Source: Pyrinomonadaceae bacterium MAG19_C2-C3
Lineage (GTDB): Bacteria > Acidobacteriota > Blastocatellia > Pyrinomonadales > Pyrinomonadaceae
Length of the DNA stretch: 64,000 bases
Assembly (NCBI GenBank): GCA_024330265.1
Contig: JANDLT010000011.1
Location: 1-64,000, forward strand
Reading direction: 5' to 3'
Of the stretch, positions 44,375 to 52,015 are shown piece after piece. Both the position numbers and the translations under genes were made by a program. Within the stretch, counting starts at the first letter, position 1; the number at the start of each line of letters is the position of its first letter. The notes beneath the pieces are model-generated. The model had not been told where the DNA came from. It did not search any database and saw only the letters and a program-made list of their open reading frames with translations.

Positions 44375-45712
44375 ATGCTTTTAACCGAAAAAGATGCCCG
44401 CGACCTGACCGGCAAACTGCTTTCGTTTGTCAAAGCCGACGACGCTTCAGTGAGCGTGACGAATGAGCAAACGTCGCATCTCCGTTTCGCCGACAACAAC
44501 GTATTGACGAGCGGCAAACGTGAATCGCGCGCGGCGAGCGTCACGCTTTGGATGAAAGGCAGACGCGGCGCGGCTTCAACCAACGATTTCGACGACGCTT
44601 CGTTGCGCGCGGCAGTAGAGCAAGCCGAGCAAATCGCCCGCCTCGCACCCGTTGACCGCGAGTATCTACCGACGCTTGGCAAGCAAACTTACAAGCCTGT
44701 GGGCGGTTATGTCGAAGCGACGGCGAACATCTCGCCCGCCACACGCGCCCGCCAAATCGGTGACATCTTAACCGCGTGCGAAAAAGCGAAAGTCATCGGG
44801 GCGGGTTTTCATCAAGCCGTCGCCCGCGCCGCCGCTTTCGCCACCAAGAACGGGAACTTCGGTTTTGAACCTTCCACCGTCGTCAGTCTTTCGACGACTG
44901 CGCGCACGCCCGACGGTACGAGTTCCGGTTACTTCGGGCGCAATCATTTCGATGTCGCCAAACTCGATACGGCGAGAATCGCGCGTGAAGCGATAGACAA
45001 AACTTTGCAGGGTCGCAACGCACGCACGCTCGAAGCCAAAAGCTACACCGTGATTCTTGAGCCGCAAGCCGTCGCCGACTTGCTCGGCAACTTCGCTTTC
45101 GGATTTGACGCCCGCAGTGCCGAAGAAGGGCGCAGCCCATACTCGGCTTCCGGCGGCAAGACGCGCACCGGCGAAAAACTTTTCGACGAGCGCATCAATC
45201 TTTACAGCGACGCATCGAACGCCGAACTTCCCGCCTCGCCCTCAGCACAAGCCGGAATCCCGTCGCAAAAAATTTATCTGATAAAGAACGGCGTGTTGGA
45301 GAACTTAATCTACTCGCGCTTCTGGGCAAAGCAGAAAGGAACAGAGCCGACACCGGGACCCGTCAATGCGATTTTAGAAACAACGGGCAAACCCACGAGC
45401 GTCGAAGAGATGATTAGTTCAACGAAGCGCGGCTTACTTGTCAGCCGCTTCTGGTACATACGCTCGACCGACCCGCGCACCGCGAGTCTCACGGGACTGA
45501 CGCGCGACGGTGTATGGCTGATTGAGGATGGCAAGATTCAGTATCCGGTTAAAAACTTTCGCTTCAATCAATCCATCATCAACATGCTCGCTCCCGGCAA
45601 CGTCGAGATGATTGGAGCCGCCGAGCGCGTCGGCAATGCGGAGAACGCTTCGCTATTACCCGCTCTCAAATTAAAAGCATTCAACTTCACATCGCAATCA
45701 GAAGCAGTTTAG
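44375..45712 (+). CDS. pmbA: TldE/PmbA-family metallopeptidase subunit
   Basis: 445 residues, no signal peptide, lacking the HExxxH motif, as is normal for PmbA/TldE. Conserved stretches: RFADNNVLTSGKRESRAASVTLW, GRSPYSASGGKTRTGEKLFDE (family signature near the C-terminal third), and FWYIRSTDPRTASLTGLTRDGVW. It is the non-catalytic partner of TldD. Interaction is inferred from adjacency and the family. Confidence 0.87.
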   Translation: MLLTEKDARDLTGKLLSFVKADDASVSVTNEQTSHLRFADNNVLTSGKRESRAASVTLWMKGRRGAASTNDFDDASLRAAVEQAEQIARLAPVDREYLPTLGKQTYKPVGGYVEATANISPATRARQIGDILTACEKAKVIGAGFHQAVARAAAFATKNGNFGFEPSTVVSLSTTARTPDGTSSGYFGRNHFDVAKLDTARIAREAIDKTLQGRNARTLEAKSYTVILEPQAVADLLGNFAFGFDARSAEEGRSPYSASGGKTRTGEKLFDERINLYSDASNAELPASPSAQAGIPSQKIYLIKNGVLENLIYSRFWAKQKGTEPTPGPVNAILETTGKPTSVEEMISSTKRGLLVSRFWYIRSTDPRTASLTGLTRDGVWLIEDGKIQYPVKNFRFNQSIINMLAPGNVEMIGAAERVGNAENASLLPALKLKAFNFTSQSEAV

Positions 45713-45916
45713 ACCGCTCTGCTTTGATTGGAACTTGTCACACAATCCTAATCGCTTTCCCTTCACGCTCTTCGACTATTGCTTGTATTTCCCCTGCCAT
45801 ACTTGTCGGCAGGGACACCGCTGATGTGTTCAAGATGTTGTGGTAACTCCACAAAGGGTTGGTGAAGCGATTCAGCGTTAACATCAATTACAGGCGAATC
45901 GTCACCTCCACTTTTC

Positions 45917-46990
45917 TTAGCAGATTCGCGGCAGTTGCTCTCCGAGTTGCATGTCCACGACGCGCGTACCGCCGAGGCTGGTCTTGGCGACGACCATGCC
46001 GGGGCGGTCGTCTGTGACTTCGCCAATGATTGCCGAGTTAAGTCCGAGTGAGTGTTGACGCATTGCCTCTAACAATTCTTCGGCTACCCCGCGCGGCACA
46101 ATCGCAATTAGCTTTCCTTCGTTGGCGACATACACGGGGTCTAATCCGAGAAACTCGCAGGCGGCGCGTACCGACGGCGGCACGGGTAATTTGCTCTCGA
46201 CGAAGCTGATGCCGACTCGTGAGGCTTTGGCGATTTCATTCAGCGATGACGCGACGCCGCCGCGTGTCGGGTCGCGCAAGACGTGAATGTCGGTTGTGAC
46301 TCCGAGCATCGTGGCGACTAAATTGTTGAGCGGTGCGGAGTCGCTTTCAATCACGGTTCCGAATTCCAACCCTTCGCGCACGCTCATCACGGCGACGCCG
46401 TGCTGTCCTATGTCACCGCTCACAATCACGACATCGCCGGGGCGGGCGAGCGTCGGCGCGATGTTGATTCCGGCGGGTATCACGCCGATGCCGCTGGTGT
46501 TGATGAAGACCGCATCGCCGTGATTTTTGTCAACGACTTTAGTGTCACCCGTGACTAACCGGACGCCCGCCTTGCGCGCGGCGACGCCCATCGTCTCGGC
46601 GATACGACCTAAGACTTCCAACGACAAACCTTCTTCGAGGATGAAGCCGGTGCTTAAATAAAGCGGCTGTGCGCCGCTCATCGCAATGTCGTTGACCGTG
46701 CCGTTGACGGCTAAGTCACCGATGTTGCCGCCGGGGAAAAACAGAGGCTTGACGACATAAGAATCGGTTGAGAAAGCGATTCGCGCGTCTGCACCGAAGA
46801 TGTGGCTCAAATCAAGCGCGGCTGAATCTCCAAGCGTGTTCAAGGTGTCGTCGGCGAAGGCGGGCAGGAAAAGATTCTCGATTAACTCGGCAGAGAGTGT
46901 GCCGCCGCCGCCGTGTCCCATCACGATGTTCGGCGTATCGCGCAAAAATAGCGGACAAGTCCAACCGTCAAAGGTAATCGAATCTGTCAT
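45917..46990 (-). CDS. hypE: [NiFe]-hydrogenase maturation protein HypE
   Basis: 357 residues from the ATG at 46990 (an upstream frame extends to 47116 but lacks homology). Family motifs: GHGGGGTLSAELI near the start, AFSTDSYVVKPLFFPGG, VSGDIGQHGVAVMS, LRDPTRGGVASSLNEIA, and the conserved C-terminus PRIC whose terminal Cys carries the thiocarbamate turned into cyanide for the active-site iron. AIR-synthase-like fold. Intact, at the end of the otherwise broken hydrogenase locus. Confidence 0.93.
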   Translation of the reverse strand: MTDSITFDGWTCPLFLRDTPNIVMGHGGGGTLSAELIENLFLPAFADDTLNTLGDSAALDLSHIFGADARIAFSTDSYVVKPLFFPGGNIGDLAVNGTVNDIAMSGAQPLYLSTGFILEEGLSLEVLGRIAETMGVAARKAGVRLVTGDTKVVDKNHGDAVFINTSGIGVIPAGINIAPTLARPGDVVIVSGDIGQHGVAVMSVREGLEFGTVIESDSAPLNNLVATMLGVTTDIHVLRDPTRGGVASSLNEIAKASRVGISFVESKLPVPPSVRAACEFLGLDPVYVANEGKLIAIVPRGVAEELLEAMRQHSLGLNSAIIGEVTDDRPGMVVAKTSLGGTRVVDMQLGEQLPRIC

Positions 46991-47088
46991 CGTTTTCCTG
47001 ATGTCTGAACTTTTTCGTTTCGTAAAGGGCAGTTTGAAAATAGTCCCGCGATGAATCTGTCGGTATCTACACGAGTGCCAATGTAGTT

Positions 47089-47290
47089 GTCTTAGCACCG
47101 AAGGTGCGGCATTCAATAGCCCGGCGCATCGCGCCGGGTCACGCCGTGTAATTCTGTCAAGCCCTGAAAGGGCGGCATACGGGTTATGTCGCCCTTTCAG
47201 GGCTTGTAATGTTTTGTGATGCGCTACCCGGCGCGATGCGCCGGGCTATTGAATCGCGCCACTTCGTGGCTGAAAACGGTTTCTCCGAAC
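47089..47290. repeat. Hairpin repeat cluster between hypE and hypD fragment
   Basis: Contains taaccaatagcccggcgcat-like hairpins: agcccggcgcatcgcgccggg with its inverse cccggcgcgatgcgccggg, gccctgaaagggcg and its inverse. Same type as 44122-44345. The two flanking genes are normally adjacent in hyp operons. Confidence 0.7.
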
Positions 47291-47364
47291 TTGTGTAGAT
47301 ACAAATGGACAAACCGCCGGGCTATTTTCAAATTGCCACTGACAGGACTTTTTGAATACGCATC

Positions 47365-47646
47365 TCACACGCTCAATGCTTCGCCCTGTTTCTCAACTTT
47401 GCTCGCGGCACTTAACTGCACAAAGCGACCGTAGTTATAGTACGCGGCGCATGCGCCTTCGCTTGAAACCATCGTCGCACCGAGCGGTTTGCGCGGCGTG
47501 CATTCCTTGCCGAACGCCGGACACTGATGCGGCTTAATCATGCCTTGCAGAACTTCGCCGCTGTGACAAAGCGTTGATTCAATCGTCTGTATCCCCGTCA
47601 CATCGAATTTATATTCGGCATCAAAGTCTCTGTGGTTTTCGGTCAG
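47365..47646 (-). pseudogene. hypD: HypD fragment (C-terminal part)
   Basis: HypD, a [4Fe-4S] protein, works with HypC to build the Fe(CN)2CO group. This piece reads [54 protein letters not shown], the C-terminal third of HypD with the Cys ligands of the iron-sulfur cluster. The preceding residues LTENH correspond to LTEKY at the end of the middle fragment at 50946-51140. In between lies foreign DNA. A frame continuing to 47703 adds unrelated residues. Confidence 0.85.
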
Positions 47647-47702
47647 GGTGAGTAAAGGCACGAAACAGCCGGTGCGAGCGTGCACGCACAACGTGAGGTA
47701 CA

Positions 47703-48188
47703 TCAGGTACCGAAGTTAGACTCGGAGATATGCTGCGCAAAACTCTTTGCAGTCTGGAACGAGGACGCATCAACCTGCATGATCGCTTTCCCCCGTCTCA
47801 ACTTGATCGCGCTCCTGCCCGCTTCGTTATACCGAGTCCACACATTGTTCTCATCACCTACATCAGGCAATTTAGCGTCAGGGCGCAAAGGTTTTGGCAT
47901 ACCTGACTCTAAGAAATTCAACGCTTGAGACTGCCCGAAGTAGATGTAAGTTGAGCCGAAGAGTCGGAATTGGTTCTCTGCTTCTTCCAGCGAAGGTTCG
48001 ATCGACATTCCGATTGTGACGTTCTCATCTCCGGATTGCCACTCGCAGAGGATGCGAGTGGCATCGGAGTATGCCGAATGCCCTAATTTCCATTCAGGCT
48101 CGTTCTCTTGAACGAGTTTTTTAAGAGCTTTTAGGACATGAGGATCGCTTTGATCTGTCAACGTCGCAGCATCCATCTGTTCTGACAT
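47703..48188 (-). CDS. Hypothetical protein in inserted segment
   Basis: 161 residues, acidic, no signal peptide or membrane segment. Recognisable features: [40 protein letters not shown] and a Pro-rich [14 protein letters not shown]. No family known to me. It lies in the insertion in hypD and is not part of the hydrogenase machinery. Confidence 0.65.
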   Translation of the reverse strand: MSEQMDAATLTDQSDPHVLKALKKLVQENEPEWKLGHSAYSDATRILCEWQSGDENVTIGMSIEPSLEEAENQFRLFGSTYIYFGQSQALNFLESGMPKPLRPDAKLPDVGDENNVWTRYNEAGRSAIKLRRGKAIMQVDASSFQTAKSFAQHISESNFGT

Positions 48189-48335
48189 AGTTCCTCACAA
48201 TCTGCGAAGTTTGCGCCTTGCATTTACATGACAGGGGTTAATAGTGCGTATAGCAATTGTCTCTTTTCGAACGGACATGGGTTTCCATTTTAGCTAAACT
48301 GGCTCCGGCAACTCATGTCCGCTAATTGATGCTCG

Positions 48336-49139
48336 TCAGATGTCAACGTCAGAGCAATCGTTACAAAAATCAGTAGGCAGCGGGAGCCCGATGATACGGT
48401 TACATTGCTTCCTACCTGTTGGAAGAACGACGTATGGCTCTGCCACTCTAAGGAAGAATCTAAATCCTTCCCTCGGAGTGTACGTGTAAGTGTAAGAAGG
48501 TGACTTACACGTAGCATTACAGTTTGGGATCACTTTGTATGTCCCTGTCAAGGGATTGTTCGGGTCCCCAGAATCCAAGCGGTAGCAGGAGAACGAGACC
48601 CCCACCGGAAGGTACAAGAAGCCACCCCCGGCTCCGTAATAAGCGTTGTAATAAGACGACGAGGGACAGTAACCCGTCGTGTCATGCTGTGACAAGAAAT
48701 TACCAATATTACCTGGGAGATCCGGGAAGAACCGTATCGCAGCGTCAGATCTCACGTGGATACTGCTGTACCCGCCACCGTAACTTGACTGATTCGTCAC
48801 GCTGCTGCCATTGGGAGCCGTGATCTTCGTCCTTACGCTGTACTGGTGTCCGTAAGAGTTGTAAGACTCTTCGTAAATACCGCACCCGTTGACGTAAATC
48901 ATCGGCTCATTTTCATGTGTGATCGCCACACCCCCATCAGCGGTGGTGGTGTAGTACTGGTTGTACCCGATGAGCCACGCGTCGTCATAGTTGACCCCGT
49001 AGCCCATAGAAGAACCCTGAGCTGATGCCTGTGACACCACGCTACATAGCAGCAGCACCGTAACAGCCATCATCTTCAATCCGGTCACGAGCACGCTGTG
49101 GCGTAGCTTCGCGAGTTCGTTCTTGACGCTCTGTAACAT
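48336..49139 (-). CDS. Exported hypothetical protein, Tyr/Gly/Ser-rich
   Basis: 267 residues. Signal peptide (MMAVTVLLLCSVVSQASA), then a Tyr-, Gly-, Asn- and Ser-rich mature protein with SMGYGVNYDDAWLIGYNQYY, VNGCGIYEESYNSYGHQYS and several Cys pairs near the C-terminus (CNATCKS, CNDCSD) that could form disulfides. Function unknown; composition suggests a surface protein. Within the hypD insertion. Confidence 0.75.
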   Translation of the reverse strand: MLQSVKNELAKLRHSVLVTGLKMMAVTVLLLCSVVSQASAQGSSMGYGVNYDDAWLIGYNQYYTTTADGGVAITHENEPMIYVNGCGIYEESYNSYGHQYSVRTKITAPNGSSVTNQSSYGGGYSSIHVRSDAAIRFFPDLPGNIGNFLSQHDTTGYCPSSSYYNAYYGAGGGFLYLPVGVSFSCYRLDSGDPNNPLTGTYKVIPNCNATCKSPSYTYTYTPREGFRFFLRVAEPYVVLPTGRKQCNRIIGLPLPTDFCNDCSDVDI

Positions 49140-49209
49140 ATCCCTGCCTCCGTTTCCTACGTTCGTTCATAGCGCGAAGAGAATTGTTCGCTGTCGAACA
49201 TATTCTCGA

Positions 49210-49872
49210 TCAGTGATGCCCCGAGGTATGCCCCTTTGGATGCTGCTCCCAATCATTTCCGCTGGGAGCAGTTTTAGGTCCTAGAGTCAGCTTCATTTTA
49301 CGCTTCATATTTTCCTTGACGTGTTTGCTGACCTTCTCTTTCCCTTTGGTGCTGAGACGGTATTGCAGAGAGTTTGCGATCTCCATCACAAGTGCCTCTT
49401 TCTGTTGTTGAAGCGTCGTCAACTGAGCCATTACCTCTGGCGAGGGATCAGGCCAGTGCTGATCTTTTATCGCGTTCGCTTGGTTATCGAGAACACTGAT
49501 GCGCTGTTTGAACTCGTCCGCCGCCGCTAAGAGAGCATCGACATCGTTGTCTTCCTCCGTCTTCGGGCAGGTTTTGCACTTCGACTTTTTTAAGTCGACA
49601 TGCTGGTCGAGGTAGTCCAGCATTTTGTCTTTCTCTACCTCGTTCGGACGATAGGCGATGAGCCGGAAGAGAACTAGGTAAGGCACGTGATCGGGAATCT
49701 TGTGTGGTTCCTTCGACCCATCGATAGTTCCGGGAGGATCGGCTTTCTCCTTAACGAAGGAGGTAGCGATCGGGGTATTAGTGACCGGCTCGTTGGAGGA
49801 ATTAGTTGCTTCGAGCACGGCACCGATAACGCTAATGGTGACAGTGAACAGGAGAGTAGCGATTAACTTCAT
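49210..49872 (-). CDS. Exported hypothetical protein with coiled-coil
   Basis: 220 residues with an N-terminal hydrophobic signal (LIATLLFTVTISVIGAVL). The middle has KCKTC (Cys pair) and a likely coiled-coil at about 110-170 (ADEFKQRISVLDNQANAI, AQLTTLQQQKEALVMEIAN); the C-terminus is basic and ends GHTSGHH. 70 bases upstream of the exported 267-residue protein gene and probably co-transcribed. Unknown function. Confidence 0.72.
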   Translation of the reverse strand: MKLIATLLFTVTISVIGAVLEATNSSNEPVTNTPIATSFVKEKADPPGTIDGSKEPHKIPDHVPYLVLFRLIAYRPNEVEKDKMLDYLDQHVDLKKSKCKTCPKTEEDNDVDALLAAADEFKQRISVLDNQANAIKDQHWPDPSPEVMAQLTTLQQQKEALVMEIANSLQYRLSTKGKEKVSKHVKENMKRKMKLTLGPKTAPSGNDWEQHPKGHTSGHH

Positions 49873-50290
49873 AGCTGCTCCTTACTTGCGGATGTGTAAG
49901 GGACGGGCAATTAAGCCGTCCGTGCATCTGAGATGACACGTGAGAAAGTTTCAGCGGTTATGCGTCATACGGATAAAGCTTCCCCTCAACCATGCTCCAG
50001 TTTAGGCAGAGCGATTATCGCGATTTGCAAGCAGATACGCCGCGACCGGATGCAGACAGGCAGCAGTATATAAGGCAACGCGAGAAACTCCAACATGGCA
50101 AACCTTTGTGAAAACAGTCGTCTCCACACCCGTTATTCACAACAAGTGTGGAACTACAATCCGGGAGGAACGATCGGGATGTACGTTAAGGGGCACGAAT
50201 AGCGAGCTAGTAGGTAGCTCGTAAAAAGAGTGGCAGGATCATACTTACATGGCAGAGAATGTCAAGAGTTTTGAAGTTCCTTTTTGAGCA
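49873..50290. other. Non-coding part of the insertion
   Basis: About 420 bases in the inserted segment without a convincing gene. Base composition is more AT-rich than the surrounding hyp genes. It probably contains the promoter of the two exported-protein genes. Confidence 0.4.
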
Positions 50291-50474
50291 TTACTCCTTA
50301 GGTTCCCCGAACCTTTCGCTAAGAGCCTCAATGACTACAGATGTCATTGTAGTTCCCTGCCGTTTAGTTTCTGATGCCCAGTGACGGCGACGAGCGGCAG
50401 CGACCTTGACGCATAGATTGACTTCGGGGTTAGGAGCGATCTCTACTTCCTTTATTTTTCTGGCTTTCTGGCTT
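50291..50474 (-). pseudogene. ParA-partner-like fragment
   Basis: The frame reads KEVEIAPNPEVNLCVKVAAA, RRRHWASETKRQGTTMTSVV and IEALSERFGEPKE, resembling the small DNA-binding partner protein that follows ParA/MinD-type ATPases on plasmids. It starts right after the ParA stop but has no start codon. Short, so uncertain. Confidence 0.45.
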
Positions 50475-50498
50475 CTTTGATTAAATCACCATACTTGC

Positions 50499-50960
50499 TT
50501 ATCTTTTCAATATCTCCCTGATCTCGTCGCCAAGAGATTTGTAGTCTTCCCAAGCTACCTTTGCCCTTACGTCTTCGATCTCTCTAATTGATTTCCCCGC
50601 AAGAGCCGCTTTCGGAAAACCGACCGTGCGGCGGATTATCGTTTGAAGGACGGGTATCATACCTTCCGTAAGATCGCTTTGTATCAACTCTCCCTCCCAG
50701 CTCGGGTGCGGCGGTACGAGTGTGATGAGGGCGCGGTAGTTTGCATCCCCGAGATCACGTGCCGTTTCGAGCATCGGGTGCAGACTCAGAACGTCAGGCG
50801 CAGTTGGTAGAATCAGTAAGTCACCGCCTTTAGCCAGCTCTTTCAGATCGTCAGAGTTGGGACGCGCCGGAGTGTCGATAACAACAAAGTCACTTCCTGA
50901 GATGGAGCGCATCGCTTGCCTTTGGTCAGCGACGGCAAAAGGTACTTTTCGGTCAGACGC
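50499..50960 (-). pseudogene. ParA-family ATPase, N-terminus missing
   Basis: ParA-type partition ATPase remnant of about 150 residues: KVPFAVADQRQAM, SDFVVIDTPARPNSDDLKEL (Walker B region), GDLLILPTAPDVLSL. The Walker A P-loop (KGGVGKT) that begins all ParA proteins is missing; the frame runs into hypD DNA at the repeat junction near 50946-50956. Such ParAs stabilise plasmids. Not functional here. Confidence 0.75.
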
Positions 50961-51140
50961 CAACCGCTCTGCGGAATCACACCGATGCCGCGCCACGCAC
51001 GGTCGTTTATCTCGAAGACATCCTCAATCATCTTTTGCGCCGCGTTGTTGCCTTCCATAGAGACGGCACGCGCGTAAGCATTCTCGACTTTAGCCTCTCC
51101 TGTTTCGAGTTGATTGACCGCGCAGCGTATGCCTTCTAAT
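50946..51140 (-). pseudogene. hypD: HypD fragment (middle part)
   Basis: 65 codons: LEGIRCAVNQLETGEAKVEN, AYARAVSMEGNNAAQKMIED, then INDRAWRGIGVIPQSGWRLT, a clear match to the central HypD region before its Fe-S domain. It ends at the 11-bp repeat. Upstream, HypD residues 1 to about 190 are absent; the exported protein at 51136-51609 lies where they should be. Thus hypD has been cut at two points. Confidence 0.8.
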
Positions 51141-51609
51141 GTTCTCCGTCGCCGACGGCACCAATAATTCGATTTACACCCTCACGAGTTACGAAAACCC
51201 TCGCCTCCGTTTTCGTTTCATAAACTTCTCTGGGCGATAAAATCACGAAGGCTTTGCTTAAAGACGATTCATCAACTCGCCATGCACTCCCATCCGACGT
51301 GTACCAACTAAGCGTCGCATTCAATTCATTCCTCCCGGCAACGGCATCCTCGTGGCTCTGGCTAACAATTACCTGAACAATTTGGTCACTGCCCTTGTAA
51401 AGGATGAGCGATTGATTCCCGACGTTTTCATAGCGCAGTTTCAACTCCAAATCTAAACCGTCCAACTCGACATCGCCTTCGCAGTAACGCTGGCTAATTA
51501 TTTCGGCTGAGAGACGAAGTTCCGGGTTATCCGCTGCCTTGACCATAGCCGGAACAAGGAAAGCGTAAATGACAAGCACACAAATCTTAGTCACAAGCGA
51601 TGGTTTCAA
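51136..51609 (-). CDS. Exported hypothetical protein inside hypD region
   Basis: 157 residues with a signal peptide (MKPSLVTKICVLVIYAFLVP, ending VKA). The mature part is beta-rich (LELKLRYENVGNQSLILYKG, VIVSQSHEDAVAG). Stop codon overlaps the hypD middle fragment start (tag at 51136). No family recognised. It sits between hypC and hypD, where nothing is normally found, so it came with a second rearrangement. Confidence 0.65.
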   Translation of the reverse strand: MKPSLVTKICVLVIYAFLVPAMVKAADNPELRLSAEIISQRYCEGDVELDGLDLELKLRYENVGNQSLILYKGSDQIVQVIVSQSHEDAVAGRNELNATLSWYTSDGSAWRVDESSLSKAFVILSPREVYETKTEARVFVTREGVNRIIGAVGDGEH

Positions 51610-51689
51610 GATTCCACCTCAAAAACGAGAGCATCGAACGCTCAATTCTTTGTCGCCGCAGCAACTTGTCACTGCCCTCTTGGTTTTAC

Positions 51690-51997
51690 TTAATGGAGCG
51701 TCGGAGAGATTTCAGTTATCGCGTTCGGAGTCGGTAACTCAGAGGCGACCGAATCCACGCCGAGTTCTTCTTCAAGAATCCCCAGGTCACGAAACATCTT
51801 GAGCGTCTCCTGCGCCGATGCTTCATCAACTTTCGTAATCGCAAAGCCGACGTGGACGATGGCGTAATCACCGATTTCGGCTTCCGGCACATACGCCAGA
51901 CAAACCTCTTCGTCACGCCTTCAAAATCTACCTTGCCCATTTGCGCCCCGTGCGCTTCGTAAATTTCGATTATCTTACCCGGAATACCTAAACACAT
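51690..51997 (-). pseudogene. hypC: HypC chaperone with one-base frameshift
   Basis: HypC binds HypD and carries the Fe(CN)2CO group to the hydrogenase large subunit. The start MCLGIPGKIIEIYEAHGAQM has the required Cys2, followed by GKVDFEGVTKR. In the other frame the protein continues VPEAEIGDYAIVHVGFAITK and ends at 51690. One base is missing in agaggt(t)tgtctgg near 51901-51910, where gggttt would restore KRVCLAYVPEA. Either a genuine pseudogene or a base-calling error. Confidence 0.75.
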
Positions 51998-52015
51998 TTC
52001 TTAGCCTTCTTTCTG

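Larger units (their letters stand above)
47647..50956. mobile_element. 3.3-kb plasmid-like insertion in hypD
   Basis: HypD coding sequence stops at 50946 and resumes at 47646; both junctions carry the same 11 bases (ttttcggtcag at 47636-47646 and 50946-50956), corresponding to the same codons LTE of hypD, as expected of a target duplication or of recombination at microhomology. The segment holds four minus-strand genes unrelated to hydrogenase maturation, including a 5'-truncated ParA and a remnant of its small partner. No transposase was seen. Confidence 0.65.

Noticed and set aside
45763..46026. Small minus-strand frame overlapping hypE C-terminus
   Set aside because: It is a frame shadow of hypE; the proper hypE end with PRIC is in the other frame.
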